Below are positions 29,075-38,776 of a stretch of DNA of 64,000 nucleotides, in pieces; positions within the stretch are counted from its first letter, which is position 1; each line of letters starts with the position of its first letter. A program made the translations under genes and the position numbers. The notes below the pieces were generated by a model, which searched no databases, was not told the DNA's origin, and saw nothing but the letters and a program-made list of their open reading frames with translations. Origin of the DNA: an uncultured SAR116 cluster alpha proteobacterium (GTDB lineage Bacteria; Pseudomonadota; Alphaproteobacteria; Puniceispirillales; GCA-002684695); NCBI GenBank assembly GCA_902612965.1, contig CACMFN010000009.1, forward strand, positions 1 to 64,000, written 5' to 3'.

Positions 29075-29719
29075 GTGTCTATTATTGGTGAAAGTTTTGC
29101 AGAATGGAAACAAAGAATTTTCTTTGATCATGGTTTTTTAAGAGAAATTTATCCTAATATCTGGAAAATTGATAATGATTTATATAGGTCAGCTCAACCA
29201 TCACCAAAACTTTTTCAGAAATTTAAAAAACAAGGTATTAGAACTGTTATAAATTTAAGAGGTTCGAGGGATGACTTAGTTGATCAAATGGAAAGGCGTG
29301 TTTGCAAAAACTTAAATTTAAGTTTGATTGAATTTAAATTACACTCTAGAGGTGCCCCCACTATTGATCAAATATTTTTAGCCAAAAAACTATTTGGGGA
29401 AATAGAGTACCCTGCCTTAATTCACTGTAAATCTGGTGCTGACAGGACAGGGTTAATGGCTACATTATATTTGATAAATAAAGGAATTGATGTAGATGAG
29501 GCAAAAAAACAGCTATCTTTTAAATATTTGCATATTCGTTTGGCAAAATCAGGGATATTAGATCACTTTTTCGAGAGCTTTATAGAATACAGAAAGAAAA
29601 ATAAAAAAATCTCTTTTTGGGAGTGGTCAAAAAAATTTTATAACCCGAAAGAACTTAAAATTAGTTTTAAAATAAATTTTGTAAGGGTTTTTTTTGATGG
29701 CCTTATGCGCCGAGAATAA
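29075..29719 (+). CDS. Tyrosine/dual-specificity phosphatase-like protein
   Basis: This 214-residue protein has the complete cysteine phosphatase loop HCKSGADRTG, with Cys118 and Arg124. A preceding IRTVINLRGSRDD is typical of bacterial DSP/PTP-like proteins of this size. The start is GTG 29075 with AGG about 12 bases upstream. Proteins of this type often lie near lipid A and envelope genes in alphaproteobacteria, and here the next genes are msbA-like and the waaA-lpxK-lpxL run. The substrate (protein, phosphoinositide or lipid phosphate) is not known. A lipid-phosphate role is only suggested by context. Confidence 0.82.
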   Translation: MSIIGESFAEWKQRIFFDHGFLREIYPNIWKIDNDLYRSAQPSPKLFQKFKKQGIRTVINLRGSRDDLVDQMERRVCKNLNLSLIEFKLHSRGAPTIDQIFLAKKLFGEIEYPALIHCKSGADRTGLMATLYLINKGIDVDEAKKQLSFKYLHIRLAKSGILDHFFESFIEYRKKNKKISFWEWSKKFYNPKELKISFKINFVRVFFDGLMRRE

Positions 29720-29722
29720 AAA

Positions 29723-31477
29723 TTATTCTGAAAACAACTGTAGTCTGCAAAGATTTGTATAAAATCCATCTTTAGAAATTAAAAAACTATGTGAACCACT
29801 TTCAACAATTTTCCCATCATCTAAAACTATAATATTGTCTGCTTTTCTTACAGTAGATAGTCTATGTGCAACAACTATTGTTGTTCTTCCTTTTGTTAAT
29901 TTTTCCATTGCAAATTGTATTTTTGACTCAGAGTCACTGTCAAGTGAACTAGTCGCTTCATCTAGAAGTAAAATAGGGGCATCTTTAAGAAAAGCTCTTG
30001 CAATTGCAATTCTTTGTTTTTGTCCACCTGAGAGAAAATTTCCTGCAGTCCCAACTCTTGTTTCATAACCATCAGGCATTGACTGAATAAAATCATGTGC
30101 AGCAGCATTTTGAGCAGCTTTTTTAACTTCATCTTGGCTAGCTTTGTGATTTCCGTTCAAAATATTATTTTTTATTGTGTCATCGAACAATGAAGCATCT
30201 TGAGAAACAAAAGCTATTTTTGAACGCAAAGATGAAATTTTTATATCTTTTATTTCCTGGTTGCCAATGTAAATCGATCCTCTGGAAGTATCATAAAATC
30301 TCTCAATAAGACCTAATATAGTTGTTTTTCCAGCACCAGAAGGACCTACAATTGCGGTAACCTTTCCTTTTTCTGCAGTAAATGAAATCTTTTTTACAAT
30401 ATCAGTTTTTTCATATCTAAAGTAAACATTCTCAAACCTTATACTTTCATTGCCTAATTTAATATCTTTTGCTGTTTTAGTAGAAAATATTTTGGGACGG
30501 CTGTCATTTAATTGATAAATTCTATTTGCTGCTGCAATACCTTCCTGTACAACCGAATTAAAGCTGCCCAAGCCTCTTGCCGGCTGCACCATAAGAAGCA
30601 TTGCAGTTATAAAGCCTGCAAAATCACCAACACTAAAATCTACTTTTCCCAATCTCCAAGTTCCAGAAATAATAACAATAGAAATTGCTATGCCACCTAA
30701 GATTTCTAAAATTGGTTCAACTCTTGCCCTGCCAACGTTTAGTTTCATCACTCTCAAGAAAAGTTCTTTAAAGTTATTCTTGCTTCTTTGCTTTTCATTA
30801 ACTTCTAAACTAAATGCCTTTATTATTGGTATATTTGTAATTGTTTCTGATAATTGAGAAATTAAATTCTCCATATGATTTTGGAGATTATAGCTAGCCT
30901 TTCTCTGATCAAGACCAATTTTTACAATCGGATATATTGCAATTGGAAAAACGCATAAAACTAAAAATGCCAAAAACCAATCATACCAAGCCATTAAGCA
31001 AATCATCGCAATGAGTGTTAAACTATCTTTTACAAAAGAATTTGCAACTCTAACCAGTGCATCTCTGATAAGATTTAAATCATTAACAATTCGGGAAACA
31101 TAATGTCCAGGCGGCTGGGAAGAAATTAGAGAGAGATCAGAGTCTATAAGTGTTGATGTCATCTTAAATTGAATTTCTTCGATAATTGAAAAAACTAATT
31201 TATTCACTACTTGTATTTGTCTATACACAGCAAAAGCTTTTATTATTGAAACCACTATTATAAGAACTGCTAACTGATATAATAATCCTGTGTCTTTTGC
31301 ACCCAAAGCATCAAAAACCCATCCAATTATAGCTGGGTATATTGCAAAACTGAACGCAACTAATGCTAAAAGTACTAAACAGAGAATTACTAATGATTTT
31401 TTGGGTTTTATATAATCATACCAAAATCTTATTATTATACTTTTTTTTGAAGAACTTTCAAAATTTTGGTCTGACAT
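29723..31477 (-). CDS. ABC exporter, MsbA-like lipid A flippase
   Basis: A half-size ABC exporter of 584 residues. The N-terminal six-helix transmembrane domain runs to about residue 320. The ATPase domain has Walker A VGPSGAGKTT, Q-loop FVSQDASLFDD, signature LSGGQKQRIAIARA, Walker B ILLLDEATSSLD and switch AHRLSTVRKAD. The neighbouring lipid A and Kdo genes suggest an MsbA role in flipping lipid A-core, but sequence alone does not exclude another lipid or drug substrate. The stop lies 3 bases from the convergent phosphatase gene. It is divergent from the DUF374 gene. Confidence 0.85.
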   Translation of the reverse strand: MSDQNFESSSKKSIIIRFWYDYIKPKKSLVILCLVLLALVAFSFAIYPAIIGWVFDALGAKDTGLLYQLAVLIIVVSIIKAFAVYRQIQVVNKLVFSIIEEIQFKMTSTLIDSDLSLISSQPPGHYVSRIVNDLNLIRDALVRVANSFVKDSLTLIAMICLMAWYDWFLAFLVLCVFPIAIYPIVKIGLDQRKASYNLQNHMENLISQLSETITNIPIIKAFSLEVNEKQRSKNNFKELFLRVMKLNVGRARVEPILEILGGIAISIVIISGTWRLGKVDFSVGDFAGFITAMLLMVQPARGLGSFNSVVQEGIAAANRIYQLNDSRPKIFSTKTAKDIKLGNESIRFENVYFRYEKTDIVKKISFTAEKGKVTAIVGPSGAGKTTILGLIERFYDTSRGSIYIGNQEIKDIKISSLRSKIAFVSQDASLFDDTIKNNILNGNHKASQDEVKKAAQNAAAHDFIQSMPDGYETRVGTAGNFLSGGQKQRIAIARAFLKDAPILLLDEATSSLDSDSESKIQFAMEKLTKGRTTIVVAHRLSTVRKADNIIVLDDGKIVESGSHSFLISKDGFYTNLCRLQLFSE

Positions 31478-31598
31478 TTTTGAACCATCACAAACGATTT
31501 TTATAACATCTCATATCTAAGGAGGTATTACATTTACAATAAAAACTTTATATACTCAGTATTTATTATGATAAAACTTTTTTTTTAATGTTACAAAC

Positions 31599-32282
31599 AT
31601 GATCAAAAAATTTAGTAAATCCAAAGTTGGCCAGACTATAATCGCAGTGTTAATTGCATTTGTTATTAAAACACTTTCAAATACTATTAGATGGAAAACT
31701 TTTGACCATAAATATAAATTGGAGGCTTTAAATGAAACAGAGCCTATTATTGTTGTTTTTTGGCATGAAAGAATTGCAGTTATGAGTAAAATATGGCCAT
31801 TAGATAAGCCATTAGCTATGTTACAATCACCTCATTCAGATGGTCAACTTATAGCTAAAGCAATAAATATGTTAGGCTTTCAAACTGTATGGGGGTCTAC
31901 TAACCGTAATGCTGCAGGCGGCATAATCGGTCTCATAAAGAAGGCAAAAAAAGGAGTTAGTATCGGTATCACGCCAGATGGCCCAAGAGGGCCCGCTCTA
32001 GTATGCAGCCAAGGTCCAGTTGCTGTAGCTAAACTTGCGGGTATAAAGATATTTCCAATCGCATGGTCAACATCAAGTTTTTGGCGTCTAAAAAATTGGG
32101 ATAAATCTTTAGTTCCTAAACCTTTTTCTAAGGGTATCTGGGTCTGGGGTGAACCGTTAGAAGTCCCAAAAAATGCATCTAAAGAAGACATAATAAGATT
32201 AACACAAGAATTAGAGAACTCCTTAAATTTTTATACAACACAAGCTGATAAATATTTTGGCCATATTAATGAAATTGTTTAA
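31599..32282 (+). CDS. DUF374 acyltransferase family protein
   Basis: This 227-residue protein carries an N-terminal membrane segment (VGQTIIAVLIAFVIKTLS). The acyltransferase-like motifs are VVFWHERIAVM and SPHSDGQLIAKAI, followed by GITPDGPRGPALVCSQGPV, the DUF374 signature. It is placed immediately before waaA, overlapping it by 14 bases, in the order typical of alphaproteobacterial lipid A clusters. It probably acylates a lipid A or phospholipid precursor at the inner membrane, but the acyl acceptor is not established. The start is ATG 31599, with no clear ribosome site. Confidence 0.85.
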   Translation: MIKKFSKSKVGQTIIAVLIAFVIKTLSNTIRWKTFDHKYKLEALNETEPIIVVFWHERIAVMSKIWPLDKPLAMLQSPHSDGQLIAKAINMLGFQTVWGSTNRNAAGGIIGLIKKAKKGVSIGITPDGPRGPALVCSQGPVAVAKLAGIKIFPIAWSTSSFWRLKNWDKSLVPKPFSKGIWVWGEPLEVPKNASKEDIIRLTQELENSLNFYTTQADKYFGHINEIV

Positions 32283-33558
32283 ATTAATAAATTTTACAAA
32301 GTCATATGACCTAATTTGGCTCGTAATAACTCCATTTGTGCCTTTGCTAATTTTCTACAGGATAATTATAGGTAAAGAAGAAATTTTAAGAATTAAAGAA
32401 AGATTTGGATACCCCTCTACTACAAGAAACAAAAAGGATAAATTAATTTGGCTTCATGCAGCAAGCTTAGGAGAAGTGGCATCTGCTACTTCTTTAGCAA
32501 TTGGTTTCAAAGAGGCAAATTATAAAGGTTTAATTTTAATCACATCTGGAACAAAAACTTCAAGTGAATTTACAAAAAATTACAAAGATATTATTCACCA
32601 ATATCATCCATTAGATAAAAAAAAATGGGTTAATCGGTTTATTAGCTTTTGGGAGCCAGATATTTTAATTGTAATGGAATCAGATATCTGGCCGAATTTA
32701 ATTTTGTGTTCTAAAAGTTTTGGTTTACCAGTTGTTATGGCATCAGCCCAAATTTCAAATAAAAGTTTTACGAGAATGAAAAATTTAGGTTTTAGCAGTA
32801 CAGCGAATTTGTTTAATAAGGTAGATTTAATTTTAGCAACTGATAAAACCCAATCTGAAAAATTTTTGCAACTTGGGGCAAAAAAAGTGTTAACCGCAAA
32901 AAGCCTAAAAATTTCTTTACCCCCTCAGAAAACTGATCAACTTTACCTAGAAAATTTAAAAAAAGGTATTTCAAATAAAGTAATAATATTAGCTGCTTCA
33001 ACTCGAGAAGGCGAAGAGAGTATTCTAATAAATAGTATTCAAAAACTTAATAAAAAAAATCATAACGTTTTTCTTATTATTGCTCCTAGACATATTCAAA
33101 GGGCAAACAAAATAAGCAAAATAAATAATTTAAATATTAAAATTAAAAGTAAAGATGGTCTTCCAAGTTCTTATGATAATTTCTGGATTTCAAATACATA
33201 TGGTGAAATGTCAAATCTGTATAGCTTAGCAGACATTGTGTTTGTTGGGGGTTCACTTTACCCGTTTGGTGGGCATAATCCATCAGAACCTTGCCATTAT
33301 AAAACTAAAATAATTATGGGGCCTCATTCTGAAAAGTGCCAGGATATTGTTAGAGAAATGAAAGATAGTAATGCTTTAATTCAACTAAATTCAAATTCTG
33401 AAGATGAAATTATTAATTCGATAGAAAAAATAATAATTAATAAAGATTTTAGCAAAAGTTTATCAATAGCTGGATCAAAATTGGCAAAAAGCTGGCTAAA
33501 AATAAAAACTAATATTGCATATAAAATACTTAAAAAATTTCCATTATTAGTTTCTTAG
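32269..33558 (+). CDS. waaA: Kdo transferase WaaA (KdtA)
   Basis: WaaA transfers Kdo to lipid IVA at the inner membrane. The N-terminus has a membrane anchor and WLHAASLGEVASA, containing the glutamate used as base. The CMP-Kdo region shows DIVFVGGSLYPFGGHNPSEP and RHIQRANKI. The ORF track starts at TTG 32257. I use ATG 32269 (429 aa), which lies closer to the family start, though the difference is small. The frame overlaps the DUF374 gene end by 14 bases. The gene is followed after 1 base by lpxK. Confidence 0.95.
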   Translation: MKLFKLINFTKSYDLIWLVITPFVPLLIFYRIIIGKEEILRIKERFGYPSTTRNKKDKLIWLHAASLGEVASATSLAIGFKEANYKGLILITSGTKTSSEFTKNYKDIIHQYHPLDKKKWVNRFISFWEPDILIVMESDIWPNLILCSKSFGLPVVMASAQISNKSFTRMKNLGFSSTANLFNKVDLILATDKTQSEKFLQLGAKKVLTAKSLKISLPPQKTDQLYLENLKKGISNKVIILAASTREGEESILINSIQKLNKKNHNVFLIIAPRHIQRANKISKINNLNIKIKSKDGLPSSYDNFWISNTYGEMSNLYSLADIVFVGGSLYPFGGHNPSEPCHYKTKIIMGPHSEKCQDIVREMKDSNALIQLNSNSEDEIINSIEKIIINKDFSKSLSIAGSKLAKSWLKIKTNIAYKILKKFPLLVS

Positions 33559-33559
33559 C

Positions 33560-34565
33560 ATGATCAAGCAACCAAAATTTTGGACCAATAAAAACTTTAT
33601 TTCAAATATTTTATTGCCTGTAAGTATAATTTTTTTACTTTTGAGCAAAATTAGAAATTTACTTCAGAAAAAATTAAAATCTAAATTATTTGTAATATGT
33701 ATTGGTAATATAACAATAGGAGGCACAGGCAAAACACCAACTGTAATGTTTTTTGCAGAACAGATAAAAAAATTAGATTTTAAACCAATAATATTATCAA
33801 AAGGATATGGTGGGAAATTAACTGGTCCTAAGAAAGTTATCACAAAGCATAAAACCTTTGATGTTGGCGATGAAGCTGTGATGCATTCATTATACAATGA
33901 AACATGGATATCAAAAAAACGCAGTAAAGCAATTAGAATGATTGAAAAACAAAGTTCTAACAAAAGTCTAATTCTAATGGATGACGGTTTGCAAAATAAT
34001 TCTATATATCAAGATCTAAAAATTTGTATTTTTGATGGAAGTATGGGATTAGGAAATAGTAGAATTTTGCCCTCAGGGCCTTTAAGAGAGAGTTTGATTT
34101 CAGGATTAAAAAAAAACAAATATAGCCATTATTATCGGAGAGGATAAAAATAACATTCAGCAAACAATTTTAAAAAATAGAGAGCATGTGAATGTTTATA
34201 ATGGTGTTTTTGTTCCTGACAAAAATACAATACAAGAATTAAATAATAAAAAATTATATGCCTTTGCTGGAATTGGTATTCCGGATAAATTTTATGAGCT
34301 TTTAAAATCTTTTAATTTAAATTTAATTAAAACAAAAAGTTTTCCTGATCACTATAAATATAAGGAACATGACCTGCAAAAGCTTGTAAAAGAAAGTAAA
34401 GAACTAAAATTAAAATTAATCACAACTGAAAAAGATTTCATAAAAATAAAAGAAATTGTCCCAAATATAAGCAATCAAATTATACCATTAAAAATCAAAT
34501 TAAAGATTAATAATAAAGATCAACTAATAGAAAAAATTAAATCTGCAATTTATGAAAAAAATTAA
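33560..34565 (+). CDS. lpxK: Tetraacyldisaccharide 4'-kinase LpxK, reading frame split at an A9 run
   Basis: LpxK phosphorylates the lipid A precursor and is normally essential where lipid A is made. The first frame (33560-34147) encodes a Walker A IGNITIGGTGKTP near residue 55, then MDDGLQN and LPSGPLRESLISGLKK. It leaves the family pattern after nine consecutive A residues (34108-34116). The second frame resumes there as TNIAIIIGEDKNN and continues to 34565, with FAGIGIPDKFY and TTEKDF, giving the expected C-terminus and a combined length of about 335 residues. One extra A would restore the frame. Either a real frameshift, transcriptional slippage or a sequence error is possible. The second half overlaps lpxL by 14 bases. 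Confidence 0.88.
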
Positions 34566-35427
34566 TAGGATAATTGAGAAAATAATTTTTGAGCCTTTAC
34601 AAGGAATTTTTGCAATTTTCTTATACTATTTATTTGCATCCCTAAAACCAGAAACTGCCAGTTGGTTGGGAGGTCAGCTAGCACTAAAAATTTCTTTTCT
34701 CCTACCTCAAAATAAAAGGGCCAAAGATAACATAAAATTAATATTTCCACATTTACCAGAAATTAAAAGAAATAAAATACTCCGCGAGACTATTGAAAAC
34801 CTTGGTAGAAATGCAGGAGAGTATCCCCATTTAGGAAGAATTCAGGAATTCATAAAAGTTAGGGGTTTAAATAACCTACCCAAAAATGAAAAGCCCTTTA
34901 TATTGGTAGCCGCTCACCTTGCAAACTGGGAGTTAACGCCATATCCAGGCACTTTAGTCAATAGACCAGTTATGAGAGTTTATAGAAAATTAAATGCACC
35001 ACTAGCTGAATGGATATTGAGAAAAAAGAAGTCACCACTACCAGGTGAAGTTGTCCCCAAAGGAAATAAAGGAGCAATTAAAATGTTATCTGTGTTGAGG
35101 TCTAATGGAATTGTACTGCTACTTTCTGATCAGAGATTGAACACAGGTATCAAAATTAACTTTATGGGAAAACCAGCAAATACTCTAACTTCACCAGCTG
35201 TTATGTCATTAAAACTAGGTTGTCCAATTATACCTTTACAAATCAAAAGAAATAAAGGCCTTTCTTTTGATATAATAATTCATCCAGCGCTTGATTTAGC
35301 AAAATTTAGAGGTAACCATAAAACAAAAGTTGAAAATATAATGATTGATATAAATAATTTAATATCCTCTTGGATTAATCAAAATCCAGGACAATGGTTT
35401 TGGCACCACAGAAGATGGAAAGTTTAA
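34552..35427 (+). CDS. lpxL: Lipid A lauroyl-type acyltransferase (LpxL/HtrB family)
   Basis: A late acyltransferase of lipid A synthesis with 291 residues. It has an N-terminal membrane helix and the catalytic HX4E motif in VAAHLANWELTPYPG. The second block RNAGEYPHLGR and the LLLSDQRLNTGI/VPLQIKR-like region (CPIIPLQIKRNK) fit LpxL, and the C-terminal WFWHHRRWK is conserved. The start overlaps the end of lpxK by 14 bases. The stop shares TTAA with the convergent xseA stop. Whether it adds laurate or another chain cannot be told from sequence. Confidence 0.92.
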   Translation: MKKINRIIEKIIFEPLQGIFAIFLYYLFASLKPETASWLGGQLALKISFLLPQNKRAKDNIKLIFPHLPEIKRNKILRETIENLGRNAGEYPHLGRIQEFIKVRGLNNLPKNEKPFILVAAHLANWELTPYPGTLVNRPVMRVYRKLNAPLAEWILRKKKSPLPGEVVPKGNKGAIKMLSVLRSNGIVLLLSDQRLNTGIKINFMGKPANTLTSPAVMSLKLGCPIIPLQIKRNKGLSFDIIIHPALDLAKFRGNHKTKVENIMIDINNLISSWINQNPGQWFWHHRRWKV

Positions 35428-36905
35428 CCTTTATTATTTTTGTTTAAAATTAATGCTTCAGCAATACCATCAATAAACTTCAATTTTACTGATTTTTTTT
35501 GTATTAGTTTTTCTAATTTATTAACTTTTTTTCCATCATGATTTTCAACATACGCAAACCCCCTGTCAAAAATTTTTTTCAAGTTGGAGTTTTCTAATAG
35601 TCTTTCTAAATTTTTAAAACGCTGCTCTAAAATGGCTAAATTATTTTTTTTTGTTTTTCTTAGTGATAAGTAAAGTGACTTAGATTTATCAGATTTTGTT
35701 TCAATAAGTAAAAATAAGTTTTTTAAATTTATATTATTTATCGATTTAGTAAATTTAAGCTGATTAAAATTAATTTTATTATTTACAAAATTAGATGACT
35801 TATAGAAATAGTTTACAACTTTACTCTCAATCTTATTAAATAATTCTTCTGGGACACCTAATAGAGACTTTAAATTTAAAAAGTTTAAATTTTTCTCAGA
35901 AATATGTTTTTCAACTAAATTTCCTAGTTCAATAGTTTTTATATCCAACCTTTGACTGGGTGATAAAAGAAAATTTTCAATTTTATCAAAAAATTTTTTT
36001 TGAAATAATGTCTTCTTATTATTTTCATTAATAATATGAAGTATAGAATTTTTAATTCTACTTTTTATAATTTTTATTTTAGATAGTATATCTGCCTTAT
36101 TAGGGGTTACAATAACAGCAGCTTTTGTAGGTGTCGGTGCCCTAATATCGGAAACCATATCAATCAAAGTTGTATCTGTTTCATGTCCAATAGCTGAAAC
36201 AATTGGTAATTTACTTTTAAAAACTTTTTCAATTAAAATTTCTTCATTAAATGCCCATAAATCCTCAACACTGCCTCCTCCTCGAGCAATTATCAATAAA
36301 TCTGGTTTTTTTCTTGGGTCATGTATATTGTTAAAATAATCAATAGAAGCTGAAATTTTTTCTGCAGATTTCAAGCCTTGAACGGGAACTGAATAGATAA
36401 TAATCTTACACGGCCACCTCCCTCTAAAAGTTTCAAGTATGTCTTCAATAACTGATCCTTGTAAACTTGTGATAACACCCACGCAAGTAGGATAAAGTGG
36501 TAATTTTTTTTTTATTTCATCATTAAAGTACCCTTTCTCAAAAAAATATTTTTTTCTTTCTTCCAATTTTTTTAGGAGTGCTCCCTCTCCAGCGTGCTCT
36601 ATTTTTGAAATATTAATTTGATATGAAGATCTTCCTGGGTATGTTGTTAGTTTACCCGTACAAATAACTTCCAAACCTTCTTCAGGTTTTATACCAATGT
36701 TGGTGGTTGTCCATTTCCATACTGTTGCATTGATTATCGATGAATCATCCTTGAGAGAAAAATAAATATGCCCAGATGAAGGGAAGCTTGGCTTTGAAAT
36801 TTCTCCTCTAATACGGACGTATTCAAAAGAATTTTCAATTGTATTTTTAATTGCCTGTGAAAGTTCTTTAATATTCCAAATTTTCGAATTAATATTTTCA
36901 ATCAT
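35424..36905 (-). CDS. xseA: Exodeoxyribonuclease VII large subunit
   Basis: XseA is the catalytic subunit of exonuclease VII, which degrades single-stranded DNA. The 493-residue protein shows the N-terminal OB-fold (VRIRGEISKPSFPSSGHIYFSLKDD). The core has GVITSLQGSVIEDI, RGGGSVEDLWAFNEE and ALGHETD-like SAIGHETDTTLID. A long lysine-rich coiled coil precedes the C-terminal ILxRGYA-like IFDRGFAYV. XseB is not visible in this window. The gene is divergent from purD. Confidence 0.95.
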   Translation of the reverse strand: MIENINSKIWNIKELSQAIKNTIENSFEYVRIRGEISKPSFPSSGHIYFSLKDDSSIINATVWKWTTTNIGIKPEEGLEVICTGKLTTYPGRSSYQINISKIEHAGEGALLKKLEERKKYFFEKGYFNDEIKKKLPLYPTCVGVITSLQGSVIEDILETFRGRWPCKIIIYSVPVQGLKSAEKISASIDYFNNIHDPRKKPDLLIIARGGGSVEDLWAFNEEILIEKVFKSKLPIVSAIGHETDTTLIDMVSDIRAPTPTKAAVIVTPNKADILSKIKIIKSRIKNSILHIINENNKKTLFQKKFFDKIENFLLSPSQRLDIKTIELGNLVEKHISEKNLNFLNLKSLLGVPEELFNKIESKVVNYFYKSSNFVNNKINFNQLKFTKSINNINLKNLFLLIETKSDKSKSLYLSLRKTKKNNLAILEQRFKNLERLLENSNLKKIFDRGFAYVENHDGKKVNKLEKLIQKKSVKLKFIDGIAEALILNKNNKG

Positions 36906-36944
36906 ATTATGTCAAAATATAAGTTTTATTATTGGTATTTAGAG

Positions 36945-36950
36945 TATAAT
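36945..36950 (+). promoter_or_regulatory. Candidate -10 box for purD
   Basis: TATAAT on the plus strand lies 41 bases before the purD ATG in the 86-base gap shared with divergent xseA. No convincing -35 is placed at 16-18 bases, so it is low confidence. Confidence 0.3.
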
Positions 36951-36991
36951 AGAATATTTAAATTTTTAATGAACAAAATAAATTCAATATA

Positions 36992-38251
36992 ATGAGAGTA
37001 TTATTAATAGGAAGTGGGGGGCGTGAAAATGCCATTGCTTGGTCAGTTTACGCTTCACCACTTTTAGAAAAACTCTATTGCATGCCTGGGAATCCTGGCA
37101 TTAAAGAATTTGCAGTATGTATAGATGTTAATATTAAAAATTATGAAAAAATATATGATATTATTCAAAAATATGAAATTGATATTGTGGTAATAGGACC
37201 AGAAGCTCCATTAGTTGATGGTTTGACTGATTTTTTAGAAAAAAAACAGGTGAAAGTTTTTGGTCCAAGTTCTTATGCTGCTCAACTTGAGGGAAGCAAA
37301 GTTTTTGCAAGACTGTTTTGTGAAAGGTATTCTATTCCTCAACCAGACTTTAAATTTTATTCTAATCCAGAAATTGCAATTAATGACTTGAAGTCCAGTA
37401 ATTCAAAAAATGGATATGTTATAAAAGCAGATGGTTTGGCTTCTGGAAAAGGAGTGCTCGTTACAGAAAAAATTGAAGAGGCAATTTCATTTGTTGATGA
37501 TTTATATAATAAAGAAATATTTGGACACTCTGGGAAGCAATTTTTAATTGAAGAAAAATTATTTGGCACTGAAGCCTCAATATTTACATTAATAGATGGT
37601 AAAAATTATGTATTTTTGTCTACAGCACAGGATTATAAGAGAGTTTTTGAAAATAATTTAGGACCTAATACAGGTGGAATGGGCGCAATATCTCCCTCAC
37701 CATTGGTAGATGAAAAAGTTTTAGAAAAAATTGAAAATGAAATTATCATTCCTGTAATTAATGGAATGGATCAAGAAGGAAAACCTTTTAAAGGTGTCTT
37801 ATACACGGGCGTAATGCTAACAGATAATGGACCTAAAGTTATAGAATTTAATGTTCGTTTGGGAGATCCTGAGGCTCAGGTTATATTGCCTAGATTAAAA
37901 TCCGATTTTCTAACAGCTATTTTAGCAACAATTGATGGAGGTTTAAAACATCTTAACCTTAGATGGCATGAAGAAATAGCATTAAATGTTGTATTAACTT
38001 CAAGTGGATATCCGGGTAATTTCATAAAAGGTAATAGAATTACAGGATTAAATAAAATTAGTAACAATTCACTAATATTTCATTCGGGGACTAAAAGTGA
38101 TAAATTGGGAAATTTACTTACAAACTCTGGTAGAGTATTATCTTTAACATCTTTAGCCAAAAATATAGATGAGGCTAGAAAAAAAGTTTATGGGGATATA
38201 AAAAAAATAAAATTTGATAAGGCTTTTTATCGAAAAGATATTGGGCTTTAA
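36992..38251 (+). CDS. purD: Phosphoribosylamine-glycine ligase
   Basis: PurD is an ATP-grasp enzyme of purine synthesis. The 419 residues begin with MRVLLIGSGGRENAIAW and show the expected GPEAPLVDGL, GPSSYAAQLEGSKVFA, YVIKADGLASGKGV, and GPNTGGMGA/SPSPLVDE blocks. The substrate-binding FNVRLGDPEAQV motif lies near residue 287. It is divergent from xseA, as in many alphaproteobacteria. The convergent tadA ends 3 bases away. No purine regulatory motif was seen upstream. Confidence 0.97.
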   Translation: MRVLLIGSGGRENAIAWSVYASPLLEKLYCMPGNPGIKEFAVCIDVNIKNYEKIYDIIQKYEIDIVVIGPEAPLVDGLTDFLEKKQVKVFGPSSYAAQLEGSKVFARLFCERYSIPQPDFKFYSNPEIAINDLKSSNSKNGYVIKADGLASGKGVLVTEKIEEAISFVDDLYNKEIFGHSGKQFLIEEKLFGTEASIFTLIDGKNYVFLSTAQDYKRVFENNLGPNTGGMGAISPSPLVDEKVLEKIENEIIIPVINGMDQEGKPFKGVLYTGVMLTDNGPKVIEFNVRLGDPEAQVILPRLKSDFLTAILATIDGGLKHLNLRWHEEIALNVVLTSSGYPGNFIKGNRITGLNKISNNSLIFHSGTKSDKLGNLLTNSGRVLSLTSLAKNIDEARKKVYGDIKKIKFDKAFYRKDIGL

Positions 38252-38254
38252 TCT

Positions 38255-38725
38255 TTATTTTCTTTTTAATCTAAAAAAGTTTTTTAACAAATCACTGCAT
38301 TCAGTAGCCCTAATACCATCATAAATTTCAGGTTTATGGTTGCAAAATTTTTGGTTAAAAATTTTTACTCCATTATTTATGGCCCCATTTTTGTCGTCCT
38401 CACATCCAAAAAAAAGTTTACTTATTTTTGAATATTGAATTGCTGCGGCACACATTGGACAGGGTTCTAAGGTTACATATAAACTACAACCAATTAGATA
38501 TTTATTTTTCAAAATAATAGTCGCTTTTTTAATCGCTAAAATTTCTGCATGAGCTGTTGGATCTTGTTTTGATTCAACAAGATTATATGCCTTAGCTAAA
38601 ATATCACCATTAATATCTGTGACCACTGCCCCTACTGGTACTTCATTTTTATTAAAAGCCTTTTTAGCTTCCATGAAAGCAATATTCATGGGGTCAGATA
38701 GATTGTTTATCGTTGTCTTCTTCAT
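38255..38725 (-). CDS. tadA: tRNA-specific adenosine deaminase TadA
   Basis: TadA deaminates A34 of tRNA-Arg(ACG) to inosine. The 156-residue protein has the zinc deaminase motifs: HAEILAI (His and proton-shuttling Glu near residues 58-60) and EPCPMCAAAI (two zinc cysteines near 87-90). The FGCEDDKNGAINNG region is typical. It is transcribed away from the pseudouridine synthase gene, with 51 bases between their start codons. Confidence 0.95.
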   Translation of the reverse strand: MKKTTINNLSDPMNIAFMEAKKAFNKNEVPVGAVVTDINGDILAKAYNLVESKQDPTAHAEILAIKKATIILKNKYLIGCSLYVTLEPCPMCAAAIQYSKISKLFFGCEDDKNGAINNGVKIFNQKFCNHKPEIYDGIRATECSDLLKNFFRLKRK

Positions 38726-38776
38726 TTTTAGAGTTTAATTTACTTATTAAACAAATGACATAAATTTCCATAAATT

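Noticed and set aside
34188-34565. ORF 34188-34565 as an independent 125-aa gene
   Set aside because: Its frame continues upstream to the A9 run and completes the LpxK pattern; the GTG is an internal valine codon.
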